From Phormidium tenue FACHB-886 (GTDB lineage Bacteria; Cyanobacteriota; Cyanobacteriia; Elainellales; Elainellaceae): a stretch of 34,716 bases of DNA. The DNA lies in the NCBI RefSeq assembly GCF_014764505.1, contig NZ_JACXWX010000050.1, positions 1-34,716 of the forward strand. The letters are read 5' to 3'. Every line of letters begins with the position of its first letter. Positions within the stretch are counted from its first letter, which is position 1. Position numbers and translations under genes: made by a program. Below, piece after piece: positions 15,757 through 24,905 of this stretch. The notes below the pieces were generated by a model. That model was given only the letters and a program-made list of their open reading frames with translations, searched no databases and was not told the origin of the DNA.

Positions 15757-18700
15757 TCACAGCCCCTGATGTTGTTAGACTAATAATCTGTTTAAAGTTG
15801 TAGTTTTGCAGCAGTTGGCGCAATCCCTTAATTAAGAATGCCTCTTCCGCCGGAATCTGCTCAATCAGACCTTCCACCGCGGTGTCATCGCAGAGATAGG
15901 CGGCTTGACGGAGTGTAGCAATCCAGTTGGGCGGCATGATCAACAGATCAGAAGGATGTAGTGTAATCGAAGAATCCAACGACTTCCCATCCAATGAAGT
16001 GACTTGATTCTTTGCATAACTATACTGCAACCCCAAATACTTCGCTATTTTGCTAAATAACACCTCTTCCTGAAATGGCTTGCTGAGATAGTCATTGCAG
16101 CCTGAAGCGATGGCTAACGTGCGATCGCCTCTAGATGCTTGAGCCGTAAGCGCTATGATGATTGGCGTTTGCCCATTAGGAGTAGCGCGAATTTGCTGAG
16201 TCGCCTCGTATCCGTTTAACAGAGGCAGCCGTATATCCATGCAGATCAGATGCGGTTGCCATTGTTGCCATTGGGTGACTGCTTCCGGTCCATCAGCAGC
16301 TTCTCGTACTTTTAGCCCAATTTGAGTCAATAATTTGACCAGTAGCTTGCGGTTTTCTGGCTGGTCATCTACTACAAGGACGCGGTAAGCGGGTTGATTT
16401 GGGGTTACTCCAATGACTTGAAACTTGGAGGAAGTCATTGCAGCATCAGCCGATTTCATCAAGTGAACTGGAACAGTGAAGGCGAAGGTGCTGCCCTGCC
16501 CTAATGAACTTTGAACTGTAATCTCACCACCCATTATTTGCACAAACTTACGACTGATGGTTAATCCTAAACCAGTACCATCGGGAGAAATTTTTCCAGC
16601 TTGAGTCTGCACAAATGCCTTGAAAATTGTTTCTAACTCAGCTGAGTGAATCCCTATTCCGGTATCTTTAACCTCAAACCGGATGCAGGACAGATTGAAA
16701 GTAAGAGGCTGATCGTTCTCTACTTGCTGTACCTGTAAAACTACTTCTCCCTGTTTGGTGAACTTGATGGCATTGCCCAGTAGATTGATCAGCACCTGCC
16801 GCAGTTTGTTGGCATCGGTCGTCACATATTGGGGCAGGTTTGGGGCGAGTTCAAGACGGAGCTGCAGTCTTTTGACAGCTGCACGTTCGCGGAACATTTG
16901 CTCTAGCGATCGCAATAAGTCAAGCAAGTCAACCTTGCTTTCTTCAAGAGTGATATGTCCAGATTCGATCTTGGACAAATCTAAAACATCGTTGATTAGA
17001 CTCAACAAGTGATCGCCACTGCGACGGATAATTTGCAGATTCTCTCGCTGCTCAGGGGTGAGCCGTTCATCACGGTACATCACTTGAGCGAAGCCCAAAA
17101 TTACATTGAGTGGAGTCCGCAACTCATGACTCATGTTCGCCAAAAAGATACTCTTGGCTTTGTTAGCGGCTTCTGCAGCTTCTTTTGCCTGTTGCAAATC
17201 ATGTTCAATTTGTTTGAGGTCGGTGATATCGGTAGTCGCTCCTACAATTCCAGTGACTTGTCCTTCTACGTTAATCAAAGGGTTGATTATGGTTTGATAC
17301 CAGCGAGTTACACCTATCGCAGTCACAATTATTTGCGAAAGGTCTGTATGAGGTTGTCGAGTTTGCATCACCTGCTGGTTAATAGACAAAAACTCTTTGA
17401 GTTGTTCTACTGAAAAGTTGGGATTAAAGTCAATTTCTCGCTTGCCCAACATTGCTTCCACGGTTGTTCCATGGGCAGATGCCCCTGCCTGATTCACAAT
17501 TAAGAAGCGTCCCCCTTTATCCTTAGCAAAGATAATGTTAGGAACTGAGTCAATTACCTGTCGCAGGAAGGCTTGCTGAGACTTTTGTTCAACTTCTGCC
17601 AGTTTGCGATCGGTAATATCGGCAGCAATGCCATAGACGTAGAGCGGTTGACCTATCTGATCGTGAATGGCTGTTCCAATTGAGAGCGTCCATCTTACCG
17701 TTTCATCAGGTCGAACAATCCGAAATTCAGCGTAAAACTCGCCTGCTTCTCTGATCGCCCGGTCAAACTCTGCCTGCACCCAGTCTCGATCCTCCAGGTG
17801 GACCTGAGTTTTCCATTCCTCGTAGGTTTTGTGAGTTTGTCCTGGCTCCAGTCCATAGATTTCACTAATATCGCTTTCAGACAGTTCGCCTGTAGCAACG
17901 TTATATTCCCAGGTGCCAAATTTTGCTGCTTTCAATGCTAAACGTAAGCGTTCTTCACTTTGGCACAACAATCCCTCAGCTCGTTCCCGTTCTCGCAATG
18001 CAACCTGTCGAGCGCTAATATCACTAAAGGTGCAAATCACCTGCTGAACGTTACCATTTTCATCAAGCCAAGGTTCTGCATCGACTAATAGCCAGACGCG
18101 ATCGTTATGCTGAGGACGATAAACGCCCATAATTACACTGCGAACAGAGCCACCCGTCGTGATTACCTGCAGAACCGGATCAGACTCGCTGGGAAACGGA
18201 GAGCCATCTTCGTGGATTACATTCCAGTCTGGATCAAAAGATGCTTTGCCCATAAATTGTGCTTCTGTAAGACCCAGCAGCTCTAAAGCTTTGGAATTGC
18301 TTAGCAAAACTTCAGCTTTTGCTCCCTGCACTACTACACCAACCTGTAGATCTTCAAGCAGCGTCCTGAAACGAGTTTCACTGTCCCGCAAGGCTTGCTC
18401 CATCTGCTTGCGATCGGTAATGTCGCGCACCATCACTAGCACTTCATTCGCTTGCAGTGCCACAACGCGAGCTTCTTCATAGTAAGGTTGACCATCTACG
18501 GTTAATAGGTATTCATGAAGCTGCACTTCACCTGTTCGCAATGCCTGGTTGGCGCAGTGCAATCGCTCATCAGCTACATTGGGTGGCAAAACATCAGTAA
18601 CCCTACTGCCTGCAAATGCAGTGTCGGCTTCAACAAAGTGAGCACAGCCCTGATTAATCAGTTCTAATTGAGTACCATCATCCCTCATACGAATCAGTAG

Positions 18701-21061
18701 ATCTGGGATTGCCTGAATCATGGCACGTTTTGTATTTTCGCTTTCTTTGAGAGCAACTTCGATACGCTTTCGTTCACCAATATCTTTGTGGGTTCCCATG
18801 ACTCGTAGTGGCTCTCCATCCCGCTTGCGGCTCATCACCATGCCGCAAGCGAGAACCCATTTATAGGAGCCGTCCTTGCACAAGACTCGATGTTCACTCA
18901 CGTACTGAGAGACTTTACCCGAAAAATGCTTTTCAAGGGCAGCATATACCTCGGCTCTATCGTCAGGATGAATTCGTTTGTTCCATTCACTCCAATCATT
19001 GCCGATCTCGGCTTCATTGAAGCCGAGCATGATTTTCCACTGTCGCGAGAAGAATACTTCGTTGGTTTGGGTATTCCAGTCCCAAAGCCCGTCGCCGTTT
19101 CCTTCTATTGCATATCTCCAGCGTTCTTCACTCTCTCTCAATTCTGCTTCCGAGGCTTTACGCTCGGTAATATCTTTATGAGTGCCAATCATTCGCAGCG
19201 GCTTTCCTTGCTGATCCCAGGTAACGACTTTACCGTAATCTGCAATCCACTTCCACTCGCCAGATTTGGTTTGCATTCGGTATTCGCAGGCAAACTGAAC
19301 CAGCTGATTCTGTAGATGACCATTCAGCAGATCAAATACTCTAGATTTATCGTCTGGATGAATTGACTCTTCCCACGACTTAATGTTCTCTGGTAGTTCT
19401 GCATCCCCATAGTCTAAAATCTCTAGGTATCGGCGGCTTCGATATACGTTTCCAGTATCTATCTGCCAATCCCACAGCCCTTCATCTGATGCTTCTAAAG
19501 CAAGCTGTAGTTGCTCTTGACTCAGCCGTAGCTCTTCTTCAACCTGTTTACGAGCGCTAATATCTCTGGCGGCAGCGTAGATATAATTTCCATTAGGAAC
19601 CGATCGCCACTCTAGCCAACGGTAGGAACCATCCTGATGGCGATAGCGATTCACAAATCCTAGAAGCGGCTGTTTAGTTGCCTGAATGCTGGCAGCGAGA
19701 GTTGTTTGCAGATCATCTGGATGAACAAAATCAAGAAAATATTTGCCCTCTAATTCTTGTAGCCTGTAACCCAGCGTTCGCTCCCATTCTGGATTAAGCC
19801 GGAGAGAATAGCCTCTTGTGTCGGCAATGCAGAGTAGATCGATTGCGCTGGAGAAAAATCCCTCCAGCTCTTCGGTTTTCTGTTGTAAGGCAGCTTCAAT
19901 TTGTTTAAGCGTTGTAATGTCATTCATGACACCCAGTACGTATCGCTTCTGCGCATCTGATGACAGTACGGGTTTTTTGGTTGATTGAAAGTAACGAATT
20001 GTTCCGCTTGCAGTGGTGAAAGTCTCTTCTAAATTCAGAAGAGGCTGTAGAGTTCGCATTACCTGGCGATCGGCTTGTGCATACTGATCGATATCGCTTG
20101 GGTTGGAGCAAAAATCAGCATCCATTTTGCCAATAATATCTTCAGGTGTGGTGTTATAAAGCTTGGCTAACGCTTGATTGGCTAAAGTAAACCTGCCCTC
20201 CCAGTCCTTCACAAATATCAGGTTTGGGTTGCTGTCAATCACCTGTCGTAGAAATTGTTGCTGGGCTTGAAGCTCTGCCTCAGCTTGCTTGCGATCGGTG
20301 ATGTCCCGCAGGAATACTGTAAAAATTTTCTCGCCTGCCGCTTCTAGCTTAAAAATCAAAGCTTCTGCTGGAAACTCAGTGCCATCTTTACGACGACCAA
20401 GGATTTCACTGCGCTCCCTTCTGTGCCGGGTATTCCCATTTTGTTCGTTAACGCTGCTGGCATGCTGATGGTGCAAGGCTGCAAACCGCTGTGGCAGCAG
20501 CAGCTCAGCCGATTGCCCCAAGACCTCCTCTGCTGTATAGCCAAACGCCTTCTCGGCTGCCTGGTTAAATAGGGTAATGCATTGATTTGCATCAATCGAA
20601 ATAATCGCATCATTGGTAATATCTAGAATGCCTGCAAATCGAGTTTGAGAAATCTGTAGCGCTTCGTTTAGTCGCTGTAATTCAGCAGGGTTTGGAATTG
20701 CTAAAACTTGTGGAATCAGGGGCAGAAGTTTGAGCGCAGTAAAGATCGAAATTAGCGCCGTGATTGCCCTCATGCTGCAAGAGAGCCAGTAGATCGGATA
20801 CCAGAGCGCCCAGATTTCTAGAAGGTGAAGCGTTCCATAGGAAATGATAAACGCTCCAGACAGCAGAAATATCCACTTGAACGACAGGTCTTTGCGCTGG
20901 CAAACGAAATAGAGCAAAGCAATTGAGATGGAGTAGTAAGCAAGGGCAATCAGAGCATCAGCCGTAATATGGAGCCCAACCAGTCCTGGTTTCCAGAGGT
21001 AACAATGCTCGTGAGGAACGAACAGTCTAGGGCTGGAAATAGCTTTGAGAGCGTCTAGCAT
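15743..21061 (-). CDS. Giant hybrid histidine kinase with ethylene-receptor-like membrane domain and nine PAS domains
   Basis: 1772 residues. The N-terminus (about 25-120) has three membrane helices like the ethylene-binding domain of ETR1: ITADALIALAYYSI keeps the Asp (D35) and GAFIISYGTLHLLEIW keeps the His (H79). The copper-ligand Cys of ETR1 (C65) is Tyr here (Y75, codon TAT at 20837-20839). Nine PAS units follow, counted by nine endings of the DIT/DIS/DIG-x-x-K type. Next come HisKA with H1312 (FLANMSHELRTPLN), HATPase with LLGNAIKFT, DTGIGI and GTGLGL, and a C-terminal receiver with phosphoacceptor D1609 (LICMDIRLP). An 80-residue tail has no recognised domain. It should pass phosphate within itself and to the overlapping REC-GGDEF protein. 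The ligand is unknown; several PAS units (GLWDW types) often bind small molecules. Confidence 0.93.
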   Translation of the reverse strand: MLDALKAISSPRLFVPHEHCYLWKPGLVGLHITADALIALAYYSISIALLYFVCQRKDLSFKWIFLLSGAFIISYGTLHLLEIWALWYPIYWLSCSMRAITALISIFTALKLLPLIPQVLAIPNPAELQRLNEALQISQTRFAGILDITNDAIISIDANQCITLFNQAAEKAFGYTAEEVLGQSAELLLPQRFAALHHQHASSVNEQNGNTRHRRERSEILGRRKDGTEFPAEALIFKLEAAGEKIFTVFLRDITDRKQAEAELQAQQQFLRQVIDSNPNLIFVKDWEGRFTLANQALAKLYNTTPEDIIGKMDADFCSNPSDIDQYAQADRQVMRTLQPLLNLEETFTTASGTIRYFQSTKKPVLSSDAQKRYVLGVMNDITTLKQIEAALQQKTEELEGFFSSAIDLLCIADTRGYSLRLNPEWERTLGYRLQELEGKYFLDFVHPDDLQTTLAASIQATKQPLLGFVNRYRHQDGSYRWLEWRSVPNGNYIYAAARDISARKQVEEELRLSQEQLQLALEASDEGLWDWQIDTGNVYRSRRYLEILDYGDAELPENIKSWEESIHPDDKSRVFDLLNGHLQNQLVQFACEYRMQTKSGEWKWIADYGKVVTWDQQGKPLRMIGTHKDITERKASEAELRESEERWRYAIEGNGDGLWDWNTQTNEVFFSRQWKIMLGFNEAEIGNDWSEWNKRIHPDDRAEVYAALEKHFSGKVSQYVSEHRVLCKDGSYKWVLACGMVMSRKRDGEPLRVMGTHKDIGERKRIEVALKESENTKRAMIQAIPDLLIRMRDDGTQLELINQGCAHFVEADTAFAGSRVTDVLPPNVADERLHCANQALRTGEVQLHEYLLTVDGQPYYEEARVVALQANEVLVMVRDITDRKQMEQALRDSETRFRTLLEDLQVGVVVQGAKAEVLLSNSKALELLGLTEAQFMGKASFDPDWNVIHEDGSPFPSESDPVLQVITTGGSVRSVIMGVYRPQHNDRVWLLVDAEPWLDENGNVQQVICTFSDISARQVALRERERAEGLLCQSEERLRLALKAAKFGTWEYNVATGELSESDISEIYGLEPGQTHKTYEEWKTQVHLEDRDWVQAEFDRAIREAGEFYAEFRIVRPDETVRWTLSIGTAIHDQIGQPLYVYGIAADITDRKLAEVEQKSQQAFLRQVIDSVPNIIFAKDKGGRFLIVNQAGASAHGTTVEAMLGKREIDFNPNFSVEQLKEFLSINQQVMQTRQPHTDLSQIIVTAIGVTRWYQTIINPLINVEGQVTGIVGATTDITDLKQIEHDLQQAKEAAEAANKAKSIFLANMSHELRTPLNVILGFAQVMYRDERLTPEQRENLQIIRRSGDHLLSLINDVLDLSKIESGHITLEESKVDLLDLLRSLEQMFRERAAVKRLQLRLELAPNLPQYVTTDANKLRQVLINLLGNAIKFTKQGEVVLQVQQVENDQPLTFNLSCIRFEVKDTGIGIHSAELETIFKAFVQTQAGKISPDGTGLGLTISRKFVQIMGGEITVQSSLGQGSTFAFTVPVHLMKSADAAMTSSKFQVIGVTPNQPAYRVLVVDDQPENRKLLVKLLTQIGLKVREAADGPEAVTQWQQWQPHLICMDIRLPLLNGYEATQQIRATPNGQTPIIIALTAQASRGDRTLAIASGCNDYLSKPFQEEVLFSKIAKYLGLQYSYAKNQVTSLDGKSLDSSITLHPSDLLIMPPNWIATLRQAAYLCDDTAVEGLIEQIPAEEAFLIKGLRQLLQNYNFKQIISLTTSGAVNDNA

Positions 21062-21673
21062 GGGTTGGCGATCGAGGGAAATTACTTAGCTTGGCGAGAT
21101 GGAAGCTTCCATACTTAAGTATTCCCAAACCTAATCTTGGTTTAAATTACTCACGCAGTTGCCAACCTGCAGTCCTGAACTCACAAATTCGCTCTGATCG
21201 ATAACCTCATGTTCTCCCGGTCTCGTTGCGCTCGTTGCAGCAGTTTCAAGCTCTCACTTTACCTGGGCTGCAGCAATAGCAGCAGTGAGTGAAATGCAAT
21301 GTTAAGCGATTATTTCTTGCAATGCATCCAAACCTGGTTTGGACATTCGATCAAAGCAATGGCAAGCGACTAAACCAAAAGGGATATTTGCTGATTAACA
21401 TTTGATGTGGAAGCCAATGCAAAAGCTTTGCTGGGGAACGACAAACGCATTGCTTTGGCAATCAGGACAAATAACAGAAACTAGTATTGGGGTGATTATA
21501 GGTAGAAGGGTTGAGTTTGCCGCTTGCAATTGCCCTTATTTTCTCCGGTCCAGGGTGACAGAAGGAAAATGTACAACGCAAGCGGTTCCACTAGAATGAG
21601 CAACACAGGTCTATACTCGCAGGACCAAGATAAATTATTTTCTTTGCTCTTTTCTAAAAAAATATCTTAATTT
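21062..21673. other. Intergenic region between two divergent-looking minus-strand units
   Basis: About 610 bp upstream of the giant kinase and downstream of the protease. It contains an 8-1-8 palindrome at 21327-21343. A 65-codon plus-strand frame (21402-21599) has no ribosome binding site and no recognisable family, so I do not call it. Nothing else is supported. Confidence 0.5.
21327..21343. promoter_or_regulatory. Palindrome, possible operator
   Basis: TCCAAACC-T-GGTTTGGA is a perfect 8-bp-arm palindrome 266 bp upstream of the giant kinase start. The shape suits a dimeric regulator, but no factor can be named. Confidence 0.3.
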
Positions 21674-23035
21674 TTACTCTTCATATTCCTCATCGCTGTA
21701 TTCTTCTTCGTTGTCATATTCCTCATCGCTGCATTCCTCATCGCTGCATTCCTCATCGCTGTATTCTTCTTCGTTGTCATATTCCTCATCGCTGCATTCC
21801 TCATCGCTGTATTCTTCAACGCATTCTTCTTCGTCAATACATTCTTCTTCTACTTCCTCATTGCTATATTCTTCATTTTCCTCATTGCTGTATTCTTCTT
21901 TCTCTTCTGCACTTGCTTTAGGATCTATGCAATAGTCATAGTCTTCATCAATCGCATATTCTTCGCAGAGCGCATCTAACTCCCCAAGGAACTCAGTCGG
22001 ATCATCGATCGTTAAATCAAAGTTGGTAATATGAACGATATAGCCATCCCCATTCTCCTCTTCTTCGTAGTCGAAGTAATAGTCCTCTTCAGTTTCAATG
22101 TAGCCTTGACACAGTGTATCGAGGTCGCCAACAAATCCTTCTGGATCGCTCGTGCAAACATAAAAATCATACAGGAGTAGCGATCCTTCGTCTGCAAAAA
22201 CAGAGTCTCCTTCTTCCCAAACGTCGACACTGAAATCGAGATCGTTAACAGCTTTGATAATCCACGAGTCATGACCGTTATAGTCTGGATGTATCACGTA
22301 ATCATAAGGAATATAGCAATAGCCTCTATCACCCCAGGCTGTGCCCCAAGAATTTCGCACAACGAACATTCGATCTTTGTCAGAATAGCCAACACACAGC
22401 ATGGCATGCCATCCATGCGTTTCACGAACGTTATCTGATCGCTTTGGCATGGAAACGCGACCCCGATTACTAGTGGCATCATCAAATGATTCGAAAGTAT
22501 TCAGCGCAAATGCGATTGGGTATCCCTCTGCTAAGGTGTGCCGCCATAAGTCCAAATCCGTTTCAATACATTCTGCCTCTGTAATTTTGAAGTTTGCCGC
22601 ATGTTCATAAGCATTTGCATCTGGCTCTTCACAAATTAGCAATTCATCATTTGCCCAGATATCTTCACAGCAAGCACCGTGCTCAATTAGGCTATCAATC
22701 GCACAATACATCTGTGAACCACCATCTTCGTGTTCACAACCTTCCCGTGCCCGTGCGTTGTAGTAGACAAACAGACGGCTGACATTACCCGATTCGCCAA
22801 GTTCACGTTTGGCAAGATATTCATATGCGCCAACAAACGCATTGGCAACACAGCTCTTGCCAACTTGCTCTTCAACTTCACTCATATGCTTACGCAGATC
22901 AACCTTGTGAGGTAATTCATCCCCACGAAACCGTGCTTTCTGATGATATTTCGTATCTTCTGGCTTCTGACCAGGACGGTAGCCCCCGATGCGGTATTTC
23001 CGATTTTGCAGGTTCTGCAACACACTCAACACCAT
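21674..23035 (-). CDS. Papain-like (C1A) cysteine protease with acidic repeat tail
   Basis: 453 residues, no signal peptide. The catalytic domain is residues 44-262: oxyanion Q57 and nucleophile C62 in EEQVGKSCVANAF, H210 in ETHGWHAMLCVGY and N228 in VVRNSWGTAWGDRGY, giving a complete Cys-His-Asn set. VSRLFVYYNAR is typical of the bacterial C1A group. Residues 289-370 contain two related units, FYVCTSDPEGFVGDLDTLCQ and FDLTIDDPTEFLGELDALCE. The last ~70 residues are very acidic. The end is built of five-residue SDEEC/SDEEY/EYDNE steps, and the DNA is a near-exact tandem repeat. The protein is rich in Cys. AAGGAG precedes the ATG. Target and role are unknown; the acidic tail may bind Ca2+ or basic partners. 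Confidence 0.88.
   Translation of the reverse strand: MVLSVLQNLQNRKYRIGGYRPGQKPEDTKYHQKARFRGDELPHKVDLRKHMSEVEEQVGKSCVANAFVGAYEYLAKRELGESGNVSRLFVYYNARAREGCEHEDGGSQMYCAIDSLIEHGACCEDIWANDELLICEEPDANAYEHAANFKITEAECIETDLDLWRHTLAEGYPIAFALNTFESFDDATSNRGRVSMPKRSDNVRETHGWHAMLCVGYSDKDRMFVVRNSWGTAWGDRGYCYIPYDYVIHPDYNGHDSWIIKAVNDLDFSVDVWEEGDSVFADEGSLLLYDFYVCTSDPEGFVGDLDTLCQGYIETEEDYYFDYEEEENGDGYIVHITNFDLTIDDPTEFLGELDALCEEYAIDEDYDYCIDPKASAEEKEEYSNEENEEYSNEEVEEECIDEEECVEEYSDEECSDEEYDNEEEYSDEECSDEECSDEEYDNEEEYSDEEYEE
21677..21817 (-). repeat. Tandem repeat encoding the acidic protease tail
   Basis: A 15-bp unit (AGCGATGAGGAATGC or its TAT variant) recurs, organised in two longer near-identical blocks that each end in the codons for EYDNEEEY. 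This is in-frame coding repeat, prone to length change by slippage. Confidence 0.8.
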
Positions 23036-23180
23036 CTTTTTGGCTCCTTACCTTCGTTGGTATTTTCACTAAAGATAAAGTGCCCAAATTCGCAGTACTG
23101 TCTACGTCTACTTGCAGAAGCCAGAGAACATGGTAATTCAGCTTCTCACGCTCCACGTGCTTGGCATCCTCTTCTTGGCA

Positions 23181-23316
23181 CTACCTATTTTTGCGACCAC
23201 ACAGATCTGGTGCGACACGCCTAGATCGAGATTTTCTTGTATAAAAAATCCGCTATGTGGGTCTTTTATACAAGAATTGTCTTAATAAATGTACGTAGCG
23301 CTATATCTGTTAGCTC
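23181..23316. repeat. Dispersed intergenic repeat, copy A
   Basis: It shares CGCCTAGATCGAG, a following A/T-rich segment ending AAAAA, and the end GCGCTATA with copy B near 29014-29086; GGCACTAC also precedes both. Copy A has extra sequence and contains the 13-bp inverted repeat. It is non-coding and lies between genes. Confidence 0.45.
23234..23276. repeat. 13-bp perfect inverted repeat
   Basis: TTCTTGTATAAAA (23234-23246) and TTTTATACAAGAA (23264-23276) are separated by 17 bases. It is AT-rich with no T run after it on either strand, so a terminator role is doubtful. Confidence 0.6.
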
Positions 23317-23471
23317 ACTGGTATGAGCAATATCTTGAGAAGCTAATGAGCCTGGAGCAATCTTGTGAGAGTGAAGGGTATGCTCTGCTACAAGCGGTGG
23401 AGCGAGCTTGATCCGCAAAGACCTTCATGGAGTCCTATCAAGCGGTAGCTAAAGCCAAAAGACTGTCTTAG
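23289..23471 (+). pseudogene. Short unidentified frame broken by one TGA
   Basis: From ATG 23289 the frame reads MYVALYLLAHWYEQYLEKLM and ends ...QAVERA at TGA 23409-23411. Beyond the stop, the same frame continues SAKTFMESYQAVAKAKRLS to TAG 23469. The amphipathic helical content is continuous across the TGA, suggesting a small gene with a nonsense mutation. I do not recognise it and there is no ribosome binding site. Confidence 0.25.
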
Positions 23472-23599
23472 AATCGTGACTTATGTTGACGAAAGGCAAG
23501 CGGCTTCTCCACTGAACCCTGACCTGTACTTGGGGATTTAGTGTTTCTTGCGTCATATTGTTTGGTAAATATAGTTATTAGGTAGAGCAAGATTATTAG

Positions 23600-23953
23600 T
23601 TAAATAGATTCAAACTTGCCCACATACTGATCAAAGGTTCCGTCTGGTCCTGGTTCAAACGAAGAAACGCGGACGATCGCATCTAAATTAATAGGTCCGT
23701 AGATGTGAGGGAAAAGCTCTTCTCCTCCTTCCAGGTTCTCGTAAACAAGGCGGGGGCGTAGCAGTTCAGTCTTGATGTGCAAAAGTATCAAACCTTGCGT
23801 GTTTCTGAAGAGGTGGTTAGCCACTCGAACAACCTGATTAGCATCGGAACAGTGAATAAAACCTTCCGATCGAAAAAACTCAGCCTCGTACTGGTTTTGT
23901 CCTTGGGTGTCGTGCCATTGATGCTCCATTGTAATGTGATAAATCGTCGGCAT
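23600..23953 (-). CDS. DUF952 family protein
   Basis: 117 residues. The family markers are clear: IYHIT at the N-terminus, EGFIHCSDANQVVRVAN (30-46), a strand LILLHI, then VYENL and ELFPHIYGPINLDAIVRV (79-96). DUF952 proteins are small cytosolic proteins of unknown biochemical role, with a fold related to ADP-ribosyl/RNA 2'-phosphotransferase-like proteins. GGAGAG precedes the ATG. It is a single gene with no operon partner. Confidence 0.88.
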   Translation of the reverse strand: MPTIYHITMEHQWHDTQGQNQYEAEFFRSEGFIHCSDANQVVRVANHLFRNTQGLILLHIKTELLRPRLVYENLEGGEELFPHIYGPINLDAIVRVSSFEPGPDGTFDQYVGKFESI

Positions 23954-24337
23954 TAGACTCGCTCTCCAATAGAAATTTCTTAATACTTATACTGATAATT
24001 CATCAATTCGCATATTTAATTCTATTCCGTATTGTCTTACTGTTGTCAAACTTAGATCAATAAACGGTTTGCTTTCACGGTGAAAAAATTTCTCAGATCG
24101 ATTTCTTTGATAAGCATTCACAGCATACCTACCGGATATCCTAGAGTGAGTATCAAGTCAACCGTTGAGTTGGCCAAGGCAGACCAGATAAGCAGAGCCG
24201 AAACACAAGTCGTTAGACCCGTAGGAACACCGCTTGTTTCATGAGCGCGGCGATCAAATTTTTGCTGATGAGCCGTCTGTAATGCACCTGGGAGAGGAAA
24301 CCCAACTTAAGCTTAACGCCAGCCACAAACCCTTTGC

Positions 24338-24490
24338 GCGGTCGCTTTTATTGCTGAAGTGCCAACCTACTACAGAAGGCGCATCTACCTGGTCGGTGGT
24401 GCGGAAACCTGCGAGCCGCCTTTGACTAGCAGCGACGTTTTCAGGGGTATGAACAACGCCATTGAACTAGCAGAAGCTCTGGCAGGATAG
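24338..24490 (+). pseudogene. Possible FAD-dependent monooxygenase C-terminal remnant
   Basis: The frame reads AVAFIAEVPTYYRRRIYLVG, then GAETCEPPLTSSDVFRGMNN and AIELAEALAG before TAG 24488. The spacing of VGGAE, P, a G near the middle, N-x-AI and LAEAL resembles the GD motif region of group A flavin monooxygenases, with the GD written as GG. There is no N-terminal part in frame (a TAA lies at 24314). Assignment is tentative. Confidence 0.35.
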
Positions 24491-24634
24491 TAAGCTTGAT
24501 GAAGCGTTTCAGCGGTGGAGTGTTCAGCAGCCTCAAACAGGCAAACGCATAACCCTGCTGGGTTGATAGCTGAAAAAGGCGCTCATCTGGTCTATCCTGA
24601 TTTCTTACAGACAGATAAGGTGGCAGCGAACCTT

Positions 24635-24667
24635 GTGGCAAGAAGGTGGCAAGAAGGTGGCAAGAAG
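24635..24667. repeat. 11-bp tandem repeat, three copies
   Basis: GTGGCAAGAAG is repeated exactly three times head to tail in non-coding sequence. It is a simple microrepeat. Confidence 0.7.
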
Positions 24668-24905
24668 TGGTTAAAGTGCCGGAAAATATATTCTTCTGCT
24701 GCGATCGACCTCTGGAGCCTCTGCTTCTACCGTAGCAAGAGTTAAATTCACTATGCCGTAGTGTCCTGTAATATGTTTGCCATAGCGGAAAATATTTCTG
24801 GCTCTGCTTGTGGTAAATGGCTTACTCTCAGTTCATTAAGCTCGATCGACAGGGATTAAGATACTCTGCCGTGCATCGTAGCCCTACAGCTCTTCTGTTA
24901 AACCC

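Larger units (their letters stand above)
23036..23599. other. Intergenic region with inverted repeat and short broken frame
   Basis: About 560 bp. It contains the 13-bp inverted repeat at 23234-23276, one copy of a dispersed repeat (about 23181-23316) and a short plus-strand frame (23289-23471) with one stop. No intact gene is seen. Confidence 0.5.
23954..24905. other. Non-coding stretch with gene remnant
   Basis: About 950 bp. It contains the remnant at 24338-24490 and an 11-bp triple repeat at 24635-24667. The plus-strand frames at 24234-24425 and 24515-24745 carry no family signature or ribosome binding site. Otherwise nothing is supported. Confidence 0.5.

Noticed and set aside
21677-21817. 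Short regular repeats that could suggest a CRISPR array
   Set aside because: Repeats are contiguous 15-bp coding units without unique spacers and lie inside the protease gene.
21711-21935. Ser-rich plus-strand frame (SSSLHSSSLYSS repeats)
   Set aside because: It is the mirror of the acidic tail repeat of the protease; the real frame carries the catalytic domain.
23234-23276. 13-bp inverted repeat as a transcription terminator
   Set aside because: No T run follows on either strand, and the AT-rich stem would be weak; listed as a repeat only.
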